This document shows positions 17,494 through 26,346 of a DNA stretch of 64,000 nt, one piece after another. The DNA is from Flavobacteriaceae bacterium (lineage in GTDB: Bacteria > Bacteroidota > Bacteroidia > Flavobacteriales > Flavobacteriaceae): NCBI GenBank assembly GCA_029248405.1, contig JAQWJJ010000016.1, positions 366,303-430,302 of the forward strand, given 5' to 3'. Every line of letters begins with the position of its first letter. The first letter of the stretch is position 1. A model generated the notes under the pieces. That model made no database searches and was not told the DNA's origin. It was given only the letters and a program-made list of their open reading frames with translations. The position numbers and the translations under genes are program-made.

Positions 17494-18891
17494 ATGAACA
17501 CAAAATACATCGATCTCATTGATCAGACCTACGATTTCCCTCAAGATGAATTTCGTTTGGAGGAGGATGGTTTACTTTTTCACGGTATTCCATTAATGGA
17601 TTTGGTAGCAACTTATGGGGCACCATTTAAGTTTACTTATTTGCCAAAGATATCGGAGAATATTAACCGAGCCAAGCAATGGTTTGCCGAGGCCATTGAA
17701 AAACAAAATTATAAAGGCACCTATAATTATAGTTATTGTACCAAGAGTGCACATTTCAAGCACGTCCTGGTCGAGGCCCTCAAAAATGACATTCATATCG
17801 AAACGTCATCGGCCTATGATATTAATATCGTCGAGAACCTTAAAGCAGAAGGCCGTATTAGTGACAGCAGTTATGTCATTTGCAATGGGTTCAAGCGTGA
17901 GGAGTACATCACCAATATCGGCCGGCTCATTAATGGAGGACACAAGAAGTGTATTCCAATAATTGACAATTACGAAGAGTTAGATTTACTCTCTGATGCG
18001 ATCGAAGGGGATTTTAGTATTGGGATCCGTATTGCTTCTGAAGAGGAGCCTAAATTCGAATTTTATACCTCACGTCTTGGGATTGGGTATAAGAATATAG
18101 TGCCTTTTTATGAGGACCAAGTCAAATATAATGATAAGGTAGAACTCAAAATGTTGCATTTTTTCATCAACACGGGCATCAAGGACAATGCTTATTATTG
18201 GAATGAGTTAGTGAAGTGCTTGAAGGTCTATACAAGACTCAAGAAGATTTGCCCAAGTTTGGACAGTTTGAATATCGGCGGGGGGTTTCCAATCAAAAAC
18301 TCATTGGCATTTGACTATGACTATAGTTATATGGTCAATGAAATCATTAATCAAATCAATGTGACTTGCGCCAGTGAGGAAGTTCCGGTGCCACATATTT
18401 TCACCGAATTTGGCAGTTTTACCGTTGGGGAAAGTGGTGGAGCGGTATACGAGGTGCTTCACCAAAAGCAGCAAAATGACCGGGAAAAATGGAACATGAT
18501 CAACTCGTCGTTCATCACAACTTTGCCAGATACCTGGGCCATTAATAAGCGTTTCATCATGCTTGCCGTCAATCGCTGGTTCGATGAATACGAGCGTGTC
18601 TTATTGGGCGGGCTCACCTGTGATAGTGATGATTATTACAATAGTGAGCAACATGTCAATGCCATTTATTTGCCTAAGTTCAAGAGAGACAAGCCACTTT
18701 ATATAGGGTTTTTCAATACTGGGGCCTATCAGGAGTCTATTGGTGGATTTGGGGGTCTACAGCATTGCTTGATCCCTGCACCAAAGCACATATTAATCGA
18801 TCGGGATGAAGACGGAAAGCTTGTTACTTCGGTATTCGCCCCACAACAAACCAGTCAACAATTATTATCAATTTTAGGTTATGAACACTAA
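17494..18891 (+). CDS. speA: biosynthetic arginine decarboxylase (alanine racemase-fold)
   Basis: 465 residues of the fold III PLP decarboxylases, in the short form common in Bacteroidota rather than the ~630-residue E. coli SpeA. The PLP lysine is Lys84 in YNYSYCTKSAHFKH. The Gly-rich phosphate loop is LNIGGGFPIKN, and the late Cys/Asp region is GLTCDSDDYYN. It converts arginine to agmatine plus CO2. The stop overlaps the agmatinase start by 11 bp, so enzyme and next step are coupled. Substrate is inferred from the neighbour; the family also holds other basic amino acid decarboxylases. Confidence 0.92.
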   Translation: MNTKYIDLIDQTYDFPQDEFRLEEDGLLFHGIPLMDLVATYGAPFKFTYLPKISENINRAKQWFAEAIEKQNYKGTYNYSYCTKSAHFKHVLVEALKNDIHIETSSAYDINIVENLKAEGRISDSSYVICNGFKREEYITNIGRLINGGHKKCIPIIDNYEELDLLSDAIEGDFSIGIRIASEEEPKFEFYTSRLGIGYKNIVPFYEDQVKYNDKVELKMLHFFINTGIKDNAYYWNELVKCLKVYTRLKKICPSLDSLNIGGGFPIKNSLAFDYDYSYMVNEIINQINVTCASEEVPVPHIFTEFGSFTVGESGGAVYEVLHQKQQNDREKWNMINSSFITTLPDTWAINKRFIMLAVNRWFDEYERVLLGGLTCDSDDYYNSEQHVNAIYLPKFKRDKPLYIGFFNTGAYQESIGGFGGLQHCLIPAPKHILIDRDEDGKLVTSVFAPQQTSQQLLSILGYEH

Positions 18892-19816
18892 AACTTATGC
18901 TGGAATTCCAGCAGTAAATGCCGCCATTGAAACCAGCAAAATAGTTTTGATACCTGTTCCTTATGATGGCACCAGTACATGGCAAAAAGGAGCAGATAAG
19001 GGCCCCGAGGCATTTTTGAGCGCTTCAGAAAACATGGAGTTATACGACATCGAAACAGAATCTGAAGTCTATAAACAAGGGGTTTATTTGAGCCCGCCTA
19101 TTGAAGGTTTTACAGACCCAGAAGAGGTCGTGAATCAGGTGCACAAAACCGTGAAAGAATACATTTTACGCAATAAGTTTGTGACGGTTTTTGGCGGAGA
19201 GCACAGCATTTCTATTGGCACTATTCGCGCCTTTAATGAGTGCTTTGATGACCTCACTGTCTTGCACATTGATGCTCATGCAGATTTGCGCGCGACCTAC
19301 CAAGGCACGCCATACAACCATGCCTGTGCGCTTTATCAGGCCAGCCAAGAAACTAATTTGATTCAAGTCGGAATCCGCAGTATGGATGTCGCAGAAACAA
19401 CGGTTCTTGATCCCGAAAAAACCTGGTTTGCCCATGAGATGGCCACTGACGATTATTGGATCGATAATGTTATTGAGGCTCTTGGAGACAATGTATTCAT
19501 CACTTTTGACTTGGATGCTTTAGATCCCTCAATCATGCCCTCTACTGGGACGCCGGAGCCGGGAGGAATGCTTTGGTACGAAACATTAGATTTCTTGCGA
19601 CAGGTGTTCAAGGAACGCAATGTGGTGGGCTTTGACATTGTTGAGCTTTGTCCACAGCCAGAAGAAAAATCATCTGATTTTCTGGCGGCGAAGTTATATT
19701 ATAAGATGCTGAGTTATAAATTCGAAGGGGTGACTTCTGAGCAGATTTTTGAAAGCAATTTTACTGAGCCCAAAAAACCTTTAACTAAATTTAATATACA
19801 AGACAATGACGCATAA
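18881..19816 (+). CDS. speB: agmatinase / ureohydrolase
   Basis: 311 residues. The three binuclear Mn signatures of the arginase family are present: GGEHSIS, LHIDAHADLR and FDLDALDPSIMP. It hydrolyses agmatine to putrescine and urea. Overlaps on both sides (11 bp with the decarboxylase, 11 bp with the DHS-like gene) make a tightly coupled arginine-to-putrescine cassette. Formiminoglutamase or guanidinobutyrase are alternatives in the family, but the neighbour supports agmatine. Confidence 0.94.
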   Translation: MNTKTYAGIPAVNAAIETSKIVLIPVPYDGTSTWQKGADKGPEAFLSASENMELYDIETESEVYKQGVYLSPPIEGFTDPEEVVNQVHKTVKEYILRNKFVTVFGGEHSISIGTIRAFNECFDDLTVLHIDAHADLRATYQGTPYNHACALYQASQETNLIQVGIRSMDVAETTVLDPEKTWFAHEMATDDYWIDNVIEALGDNVFITFDLDALDPSIMPSTGTPEPGGMLWYETLDFLRQVFKERNVVGFDIVELCPQPEEKSSDFLAAKLYYKMLSYKFEGVTSEQIFESNFTEPKKPLTKFNIQDNDA

Positions 19817-20780
19817 AGGACCGATTTCCCAATTTATTCAGAAGCATTACCTTCATTTTAATGCGGCTGCGTTGGTGGATGCCGCCAAAGGTTATGAAGC
19901 ACAATTGGCTCAAGGTTCCAAAATGTTGGTGTCATTGGCAGGAGCCATGAGCACCGCAGAATTGGGCAAGAGTTTTGCGGAAATGATCCGGCAGGATAAA
20001 GTGCAGATCATCTCTTGTACAGGAGCTAATCTTGAAGAGGACGTGATGAATCTCGTGGCACATTCTCACTATGAGCGCGTTCCAAATTATCGGGATCTTA
20101 CTCCGCAACAAGAATGGGATTTATTGGAGCGTGGCCTTAATCGTGTTACAGATACCTGTATTCCAGAAGAGGAAGCTTTTCGCAGACTTCAGACCCATAT
20201 TTTTGAATTATGGCAGTCGGCTCAAGAAAAAGGGGAGCGCTATTTTCCGCATGAATTCATGTACCAGCTTTTGCTCAGTGGAGTTTTGGAACAATACTAT
20301 GAAATTGATCTGAAAGATTCTTGGATGTACGCCGCTGCGCAAAAAAACCTTCCTATGGTTGTCCCAGGATGGGAAGACAGTACATTAGGCAATATTTTTG
20401 CCAGTTATGTCCTCAAAGGAGAGCTCAATGCTTCGACCATGAAGTCGGGTATCGAATACATGACGTTCTTGGCCGATTGGTACACACATAATTCTGATCA
20501 GGGTATTGGGTTTTTTCAAATTGGCGGAGGGATTGCCGGAGATTTTCCGATTTGTGTTGTACCGATGCTTTATCAGGACATGGAGCGCACCGACACGCCT
20601 TTTTGGAGTTATTTCTGTCAAATCAGTGACTCAACCACTAGCTACGGAAGCTATTCAGGAGCGGTTCCTAATGAAAAAATTACTTGGGGTAAACTTGATA
20701 TTGATACACCGAAATACATCATCGAAAGCGATGCCACAATCGTGGCGCCGCTCATCTTTGCTTACTTATTAAATTACTAA
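19806..20780 (+). CDS. deoxyhypusine-synthase-like aminobutyl transferase (probable polyamine enzyme)
   Basis: 324 residues. The NAD-dependent DHS fold is clear: LAGAMSTAELGKSFAEMI at the N-terminus, ISCTGANLEEDV, and GGGIAGDFPICVVPML. The lysine that forms the enzyme-imine intermediate in eukaryotic DHS is conserved as Lys296 in ITWGKLD, matching SWGKI. The HH of GGGVVKHH in the eukaryotic enzyme is replaced by GDF. Bacteria lack eIF5A, so hypusine formation is impossible; bacterial relatives act on free polyamines, with homospermidine from putrescine as one established product. Coupling to agmatinase supports putrescine as substrate. Exact product is unproven. Confidence 0.85.
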   Translation: MTHKGPISQFIQKHYLHFNAAALVDAAKGYEAQLAQGSKMLVSLAGAMSTAELGKSFAEMIRQDKVQIISCTGANLEEDVMNLVAHSHYERVPNYRDLTPQQEWDLLERGLNRVTDTCIPEEEAFRRLQTHIFELWQSAQEKGERYFPHEFMYQLLLSGVLEQYYEIDLKDSWMYAAAQKNLPMVVPGWEDSTLGNIFASYVLKGELNASTMKSGIEYMTFLADWYTHNSDQGIGFFQIGGGIAGDFPICVVPMLYQDMERTDTPFWSYFCQISDSTTSYGSYSGAVPNEKITWGKLDIDTPKYIIESDATIVAPLIFAYLLNY

Positions 20781-20782
20781 AT

Positions 20783-21088
20783 ATGAGACGTGTAATAGTA
20801 GATTATAAGAAACTCAACAACGAAATTTTAGACTTATTAGTCGAGAAATTCCCCTATGGCTACGATTCAGAAGACATCATAACCTTCAAAAACGTCCAGA
20901 ATGAGACTTTAGAAGCGGTCGAGGTCAGAACAGAGGATACCATTTATTTGGTGAAAGTGAGTAAGCGCTTGTCTGATACCATGGAGCATTTTCAGGATGA
21001 CGACAATGATTATGAGGATAGTGATGAGAAAGAGACAGAAACGCCTGATGTTGAGGACGACAGTTCCGATGAATCGGACGATTACTAA
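20783..21088 (+). CDS. small acidic protein of the polyamine operon
   Basis: 101 residues, starting 2 bp after the DHS-like stop. The first ~70 residues look folded (MRRVIVDYKKLNNEILDLLV, then FKNVQNETLEAVEV). The last ~30 are almost all Asp/Glu/Ser, giving a strongly negative tail. I do not recognise a named family. Such a tail could bind polyamines or metal, but that is only a suggestion from charge and position. It is the last gene of the operon, before a strong terminator. Confidence 0.8.
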   Translation: MRRVIVDYKKLNNEILDLLVEKFPYGYDSEDIITFKNVQNETLEAVEVRTEDTIYLVKVSKRLSDTMEHFQDDDNDYEDSDEKETETPDVEDDSSDESDDY

Positions 21089-21108
21089 ATTGATATACGC
21101 TGTTGATC

Positions 21109-21142
21109 AAAAAAGTTGGTAACGGAGGTTACCAACTTTTTT
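21109..21142 (+). terminator. intrinsic terminator of the polyamine operon
   Basis: AAAAAGTTGGTAAC and GTTACCAACTTTTTT pair around a short GGAG loop, 20 bp after the acidic-protein stop. Perfect stem with a U-run on the plus strand and an A-run before it, so it may work both ways. Confidence 0.92.
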
Positions 21143-21233
21143 ATGTTCATAATTCTTGGTCGGTACGTCATGATCAAATCGAAAATTAACTTAATTTTCT
21201 TTAAGTGTTTAACCGCTTAATCCCTCTTTTGTG

Positions 21234-21647
21234 ATGCATCAATTCCATGTTTCTCTGCCTTGCCGCCATCTTGAGGCCACCCGTAATTTTTACACTAAAA
21301 TCCTAGGCGCTTCTGTTGGGCGCAAGTCAAATCTTTGGATGGATATTGATTTGTACGGCCATCAAATCACCTTCACCAAATGTGGGCCATTTAAGTTCGA
21401 TTATCCAAATTATAGTTTTGAAAAAACAGTACTGCCGTCTTTTCATTTTGGCGTGGTCTTGCCTATTAATCAATGGGATACTTTATACCTAAAACTCAGT
21501 AAAGAAGATTTTTTGTTTATCGATACTGCAGAATTTTTGACGGACCGAGTGGGGGCTCACAAATCTTTTTTTCTAAAAGACCCCAATGATTATGTGATTG
21601 AATTTAAGGTATTCGCGGCGCCTGGCGATGTGTTTTTGGCCTCATAG
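21234..21647 (+). CDS. VOC (glyoxalase/bleomycin-resistance fold) protein
   Basis: 137 residues from ATG 21234; a GTG directly before it at 21231 is an alternative. The beta-alpha-beta pattern of VOC proteins is clear: FHVSLPCRHLEATRNFYTKILGA at the start, WMDIDLYGHQITF, and KSFFLKDPNDYVIEFKVF at the end with the metal-type Glu. His3 and Glu near the end could be metal ligands. It is a single gene with unknown small-molecule substrate. Its 3' end overlaps the convergent GT-C gene by 44 bp. Confidence 0.88.
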   Translation: MHQFHVSLPCRHLEATRNFYTKILGASVGRKSNLWMDIDLYGHQITFTKCGPFKFDYPNYSFEKTVLPSFHFGVVLPINQWDTLYLKLSKEDFLFIDTAEFLTDRVGAHKSFFLKDPNDYVIEFKVFAAPGDVFLAS

Positions 21648-22992
21648 ATTTTATGAGTTCGTGGGCCGCCAAACCATAAATACCGATATATTCTAAGGCG
21701 ATCCAGAGTGTTTTTTCCTGGACGCCGTCTGATTGGTAGCCTGTATAACTCACCATGATCAACAAGGATCCCAAAATGGCAAAACGATAAGGTGTAAAGA
21801 GGCTCAATAACAAGGGGGTTGCCCAATACCAGGGATGGACTGTAGTGGCCAAGAGCAAATATAAAGCTGTCGCCCAGAACATGGTGCAGATCAAGGGCCT
21901 GATTTGGGTCAAGTCTTTGCGCCAAGCTAAGGTCATGATGGTCATCAATACGATGAGGGACAATATTGGCCCGGACTCAGCAATGATGTTATAGCCCACC
22001 CATTCAAAACCGATCCAACGGACCAGATAGTAGATGCTGGCGTTGAATTCGAAATTCGTGAACCATAGCGCTGTCGTATCGGTATAGTGCTGCCAAGTAA
22101 GGCCTGAACTATACGGCAAAGCGATCAACACCAATGTTATGGTCATTGCGCCAAACACCAGGAACGCTTTTTTGCAGTGTGCTCTAAAATCTACGAAATG
22201 AGGGATGCAGTGTTTCGCAATCAATGGCAGGAACATCAGCGGTATAAGTTTGACCATTATCGACATGGCGATGCTCCAGCCCGTCAGAATAAAGCGTTGT
22301 CGCGACAAGGCCAAAAGTCCCAATGTTAGGCTGCAGAGCATGACCCCTTCAAAATGCAAATTACCTGTAAATTCAAGAATAATGAATGGATTTAAATAAT
22401 ACCAATTGATCCTAGAGGCAGGCATTTTTAGTCTTTTGAGTAAATGACGGCCGCCGATAAAGACCCCTAAGTCAGCCAAGATGATGAGGGCTCTTAAGGT
22501 CACGACTTGACTTAATAAATGAGACATGCCAAGCCAATGCGGCACCGCAAACAACCATTGCATGATTGGAGGGTAGTTGGTGAAATGGCTGGCGTTTAAT
22601 GGCCCCATTCCAGAGACTAAAGACGCACCGTCAGGCACAACATAGTCAATAAGTGTTGGATCTTCAATAATTTGTGAAGGACTGAATAGATAAGGATTAA
22701 GTCCTTTTGCGGTCAAAAACCCATCCCAGATGAATCGATAAAAGTCCTGTGATAAATTGGGCAGTGCCACCACTAAGATGGCCCGGAATAAAAGACCTAA
22801 AATGAGGTCATGCGGCCATTTATTTTTCTTGGAAGAGATGAGATAGGTGCTCAAGCTCCAGATCAAGGCATAACCAAGCAACAAAAAAGTTGTTTGCTCA
22901 CGGACCAATTCATAACCAAAATAGCCGTAGCCCAGGCATAAAACCAAAACAACCCCATAATGCAGCATCAGGGGTTGTCGTCGGATGTTCAT
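21604..22992 (-). CDS. GT-C type membrane glycosyltransferase (mannosyltransferase-like)
   Basis: 462 residues with about 11-13 hydrophobic segments. The first long loop carries an acidic motif, LSQDFYRFIWDGFLTAKGLNP, which resembles the catalytic loop of polyprenyl-phosphate-dependent GT-C enzymes of the DUF2029/MptB type. It would move a sugar from a polyprenyl phosphate donor onto an outward-facing acceptor. Donor and acceptor are unknown. It follows the PD40 gene by 9 bp in the same direction. Confidence 0.82.
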   Translation of the reverse strand: MNIRRQPLMLHYGVVLVLCLGYGYFGYELVREQTTFLLLGYALIWSLSTYLISSKKNKWPHDLILGLLFRAILVVALPNLSQDFYRFIWDGFLTAKGLNPYLFSPSQIIEDPTLIDYVVPDGASLVSGMGPLNASHFTNYPPIMQWLFAVPHWLGMSHLLSQVVTLRALIILADLGVFIGGRHLLKRLKMPASRINWYYLNPFIILEFTGNLHFEGVMLCSLTLGLLALSRQRFILTGWSIAMSIMVKLIPLMFLPLIAKHCIPHFVDFRAHCKKAFLVFGAMTITLVLIALPYSSGLTWQHYTDTTALWFTNFEFNASIYYLVRWIGFEWVGYNIIAESGPILSLIVLMTIMTLAWRKDLTQIRPLICTMFWATALYLLLATTVHPWYWATPLLLSLFTPYRFAILGSLLIMVSYTGYQSDGVQEKTLWIALEYIGIYGLAAHELIKSMRPKTHRQAPRIP

Positions 22993-23001
22993 GTTGCTAT
23001 T

Positions 23002-24105
23002 TTAGTCTTGCCACTCGGCAATAAATAAATTGGTGTCTCGTGTTCCACCGTTATTTCTGTTCGAAGAAAAAACAAGATAACGGCCATCGTTACTGAATAC
23101 AGGAAAGGCATCAAAGGTTTCTCCATGAGTGATGCGCTTCAGGTTTTTGCCATCTGTATCAATCATGTACAAATTGAAAGGAAAACCACGTTCCGCTTCA
23201 AAATTGCTGGAAAATAATATTTTATCCCCGCTGGGATGAAAAAACGGACTCCAATTCGCATTACCCAATCGGGTCAATTGACGCAAATTACCCCCATCAG
23301 CATCACAAATATATAACTCCATTTCGGTAGGTTCAACAAGTCCTTGAGCCAAAAGATCTTTGTATTTGGCTATAGCTTCTGGTGTTTTGGGACGAGATGA
23401 ACGAAAAATAAGCTGTGTGCCATCAGGAGAGAAAAACGCCCCTCCATCATAACCCAATTCATCAGTGATTTGTGTCACTTCAGAGCCGTCGATATTCATG
23501 GTATAGAGCTCCAAATCACCACTTCTGGTCGAGGTGAAAACAATTTTGTCCCCTTTTGGAGACACAGTGGCCTCTGCATCATATCCTGGTTGGTTGGTCA
23601 ACTGTCCTGTGATGTTGCCCTCAAGATCTGAAACAAAGATGTCAAAGCTGTCGTATACTGGCCAGACATAATTACCATTTTTGCGTAAAGGCACTTCTGG
23701 ACAATTTTCATCAGCCAAATGGGTTGAGGCATAAACAAAATGAGTGTTATCTGGCAAGAAATAGGCACAGGTAGTGCGCCCCTGACCTGTGCTGATCATT
23801 GGGGGTTGTGTCGTTGAGAATTCCTGGTCGGCATCCATCAAAAACATTTGGTCACAACCGACACCCCAATCGCTATAATTTGATTGGAACACAAGCTGCT
23901 GGTCATCAAAACTCCAATAGGCCTCGGCATTGTCTCCACCGAAAGTGACTTGGCGTAAAGACTTAAAGTGTGTTTCTTCAGGATAAATTAATCCTGAAAT
24001 ATCGCCACTTGCAGCCAGCTCAGTGTTGGTGATGGTTTCTTGGCCTGAATTATTTTTACAACTCCAAACAAGAGAAAGAAACAGTAGTGGTAGAAATTTT
24101 CTCAT
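23002..24105 (-). CDS. PD40/TolB-like beta-propeller lipoprotein
   Basis: 367 residues from the ATG at 24105, giving a lipoprotein signal (MRKFLPLLFLSLVWSC); an ATG seven codons upstream spoils the signal and enters the divergent promoter. Repeated PD40 blades are seen: SPKGDKIVFTSTRSGDLELY, FSPDGTQLIFRSSR, HPSGDKILFSSN and FSNDGRYLVFSSNRN. TolB-type propellers bind proteins or peptides at the envelope. No peptidase domain is attached, but the divergent neighbour is a secreted peptidase with which it shares a promoter region. Confidence 0.88.
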   Translation of the reverse strand: MRKFLPLLFLSLVWSCKNNSGQETITNTELAASGDISGLIYPEETHFKSLRQVTFGGDNAEAYWSFDDQQLVFQSNYSDWGVGCDQMFLMDADQEFSTTQPPMISTGQGRTTCAYFLPDNTHFVYASTHLADENCPEVPLRKNGNYVWPVYDSFDIFVSDLEGNITGQLTNQPGYDAEATVSPKGDKIVFTSTRSGDLELYTMNIDGSEVTQITDELGYDGGAFFSPDGTQLIFRSSRPKTPEAIAKYKDLLAQGLVEPTEMELYICDADGGNLRQLTRLGNANWSPFFHPSGDKILFSSNFEAERGFPFNLYMIDTDGKNLKRITHGETFDAFPVFSNDGRYLVFSSNRNNGGTRDTNLFIAEWQD

Positions 24106-24113
24106 TTTTAAAC

Positions 24114-24131
24114 TATTTTTGTGCAAAAATA
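24114..24131. promoter_or_regulatory. palindromic divergent promoter core
   Basis: TATTTTTG at 24114-24121 and its inverted copy CAAAAATA at 24124-24131 give one TAnnTTTG-type -7 element per strand, back to back with a 2-bp gap. The start codons of the two divergent genes are only 31 bp apart, so both -7 elements must overlap. Confidence 0.55.
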
Positions 24132-24136
24132 AAGAT

Positions 24137-25372
24137 ATGCGACCAATTTTTTACCTTTTTTCCATTCTGATTTTAGTTTCTTGCCAAGGCACTAAACACA
24201 ATAATCAAGTCACTCTTCAAGATGATGTTTACTACCTTTCCTCAGATGCTTTGGAGGGTAGAGAGTCAGGAACAGAGGGCGAAAAAAAGGCTACTGCGTA
24301 TCTGGCAGAGCGATTTGCGGCCATAGGATTAGCACCCAAGGGTGATTCGGGCTATTTCCAAACATTCAACTTTAAGCAAGGCAGTAATCCACATGAAGCC
24401 ACACAGATTGTAGATTCTGTGAGCAATGCTTCAGCCCAGGGCATCAATGTGATTGGTTATCTGGACCGCAGCGCAGACAAGACAGTTGTCATAGGGGCAC
24501 ATTTGGATCACCTGGGTTATGGCGGTGAAGGCTCTCTATATAGAGACACCATTCCCAGTATCCACAATGGAGCCGATGATAATGCCAGTGGTGTGGCACT
24601 GATGTTACATCTCGCTCAGGCTTTAAGCAATAATGCCTCAGGGCAAACCAATTACCTGTTCATTGGTTTTGCCGGTGAAGAAAAAGGATTATTGGGGTCT
24701 AATTTTTTTGCAAAGAACCCAACTGTTGATTTGTCTCAGGTCAATTATATGATCAATATGGACATGGTCGGTCGCCTCAACCAAGAAGAGACTTTGGCCG
24801 TGCATGGTGTTGGCACATCTCCTGTTTTCAAGCAGGTTCTTTATGCCAACAATGACCAAGGTTTGACCATTGCCGAACATGAAAGTGGTGTGGGGCCAAG
24901 TGATCATACGTCATTTTACTTGGTCGATCTTCCTGTTCTTCACTTTTTTACTGGACAGCACGAGGATTACCATAAGCCCTCTGATGATGCCGATAAAATT
25001 AATTATGTGGGCATGGAAAAAATTGGGGCCTTCATTTTGGCCCTCATTAATGATTTGGATGATGATCCAAAATTAACCTTTAGAAAGACCAAAAACGAGA
25101 GTGAAGAAACACCGCGTTTTAAAGTCGGTCTGGGGGTTGTGCCAGACTATTTGTTTACAGGTCCCGGAATGCGGATCGACGGAGTCAGTGAAGACAAGCC
25201 GGCACAAAAAGCCGGTCTTCAAAAAGGAGATGTAGTGGTGCGTTTAGGCGACAGTACGGTGACCGATATGATGAGTTACATGCGTGCCCTTTCGAGTTTT
25301 TCTGCTGGTGATAAGACTAAGGCCGTTATTGAGCGAGAGGATCAATCGATCGAAGTAGAAATCGAATTCTAG
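24137..25372 (+). CDS. M28 family zinc aminopeptidase lipoprotein with C-terminal PDZ domain
   Basis: 411 residues from ATG 24137, which begins a lipoprotein signal (FYLFSILILVSC). The upstream ATG at 24023 would read through the divergent gene. A PA-less M28 domain holds the two-zinc ligands: GAHLDHLG, NGADDNASG, the catalytic GFAGEEKGLLGS, INMDMVGRL and the late His in GQHEDYHKPSDD. A PDZ domain (about 325-411; GPGMRIDGVSEDKPAQKAGLQ) closes it. It should trim peptides in the periplasm or at the cell surface. Confidence 0.92.
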   Translation: MRPIFYLFSILILVSCQGTKHNNQVTLQDDVYYLSSDALEGRESGTEGEKKATAYLAERFAAIGLAPKGDSGYFQTFNFKQGSNPHEATQIVDSVSNASAQGINVIGYLDRSADKTVVIGAHLDHLGYGGEGSLYRDTIPSIHNGADDNASGVALMLHLAQALSNNASGQTNYLFIGFAGEEKGLLGSNFFAKNPTVDLSQVNYMINMDMVGRLNQEETLAVHGVGTSPVFKQVLYANNDQGLTIAEHESGVGPSDHTSFYLVDLPVLHFFTGQHEDYHKPSDDADKINYVGMEKIGAFILALINDLDDDPKLTFRKTKNESEETPRFKVGLGVVPDYLFTGPGMRIDGVSEDKPAQKAGLQKGDVVVRLGDSTVTDMMSYMRALSSFSAGDKTKAVIEREDQSIEVEIEF

Positions 25373-26346
25373 TAGCGCTTGCTATAAGAAAGTGACACAT
25401 AGAGATGCGGATCTGCAGCTCTATTTCTAGCCGATTCAAAATGGTAGCTCAGTTGCAGGTCATGCCGCCCAAAGCGCGCAAAAAACCCCGCGCTAAAAAA
25501 ATAAAGCATCGGATAGGGCTTTACAGTAAATTCGGACTGATCACCAAAAATGTTGCCTTGGAGCATGGCATCATGTATCACATAGCGATGGCCAAAGCGC
25601 GTCGAAAAAAACAACTCATTTTTGCTGCCCAATAATTGTTTATAGGCAATCGATTTCTGGAGTGGCTGTCGTTTGCCAAAGTAAAAAACAAGATCATTCT
25701 CGATAAAGACATCCTTGCTGCCCAATGCCGTGATCGGATTCCAGGCAAAATAAACCCTAAATGGATCTCCATTCCATTGCCATTCACGGGTGTAGTGGTG
25801 ATATAAGTTCAGGTGAAAACTATTATCGATTTGCGACAACCATGTGGCGATTTTAGAGTCGACAGTGGCAGAGTTGTGGAAAGCACTCTGAACGGTCTCT
25901 GATCCTGACCATGGACCCGCCATGCCCATCACAAATTTGACCTCATGCGCCCGATCTGCCTGGGCCAAAAGCAGTTCATTAGACAGGCCCAAAAAGCCGG
26001 CATAGGGCCGATCCATGAATTTAGGCTTATCGGTCAGCAGGTCAGTAGGGGTATAAATCTCTTGGTACAAAAACATAGTGTATTGCCTGGTGGTCAAACT
26101 GTCTCTACTGGGAGGAAGCCAGCGTCTTAAACCCAAGAATGTGCCCGTGCTGTAATAACGGTCGGTAAAATGCAAAAAGTCGTTGTCTTCACGAAGTTCA
26201 AACTGATTTTCAAACAAGGGGCCCTTGTTGAGCCCATCAACTGGGGCATCGCGGTCTTGACTCAATAGCGGTAAGCTGCCCAGGAGCCCAAAGAGGAGAA
26301 AGGGGGTGATATGACGGTTAAAAAGGATGATGTTCGCCTGTTTTAT
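25369..26346 (-). CDS. LpxR-like outer-membrane lipid A deacylase (DUF2219)
   Basis: Clear LpxR/DUF2219 beta-barrel: FELREDNDFLHFTDRYYSTG, LYQEIYTPTD, DRPYAGFLGLS and a C-terminal strand ending in an aromatic. LpxR removes the 3'-acyloxyacyl chain of lipid A. The first TTG/ATG/GTG codon in frame is TTG at 26265, but it would begin after the signal peptide. In-frame codons upstream encode a good signal sequence (NIILFNRHITPFLLFGLLGS, then LPLLSQ) with no ATG, GTG or TTG back to the previous gene's stop. The start must be a rare codon such as ATA 26346 or ATC 26331/26328; 26346 is used here as the outer limit. Last gene of the arsenosugar operon. Confidence 0.75.
   Translation of the reverse strand: MKQANIILFNRHITPFLLFGLLGSLPLLSQDRDAPVDGLNKGPLFENQFELREDNDFLHFTDRYYSTGTFLGLRRWLPPSRDSLTTRQYTMFLYQEIYTPTDLLTDKPKFMDRPYAGFLGLSNELLLAQADRAHEVKFVMGMAGPWSGSETVQSAFHNSATVDSKIATWLSQIDNSFHLNLYHHYTREWQWNGDPFRVYFAWNPITALGSKDVFIENDLVFYFGKRQPLQKSIAYKQLLGSKNELFFSTRFGHRYVIHDAMLQGNIFGDQSEFTVKPYPMLYFFSAGFFARFGRHDLQLSYHFESARNRAADPHLYVSLSYSKRY

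Noticed and set aside
19806..20780. True deoxyhypusine synthase acting on eIF5A
   Set aside because: Bacteria have no eIF5A and the eukaryotic His-His motif is missing; gene context is polyamine synthesis.
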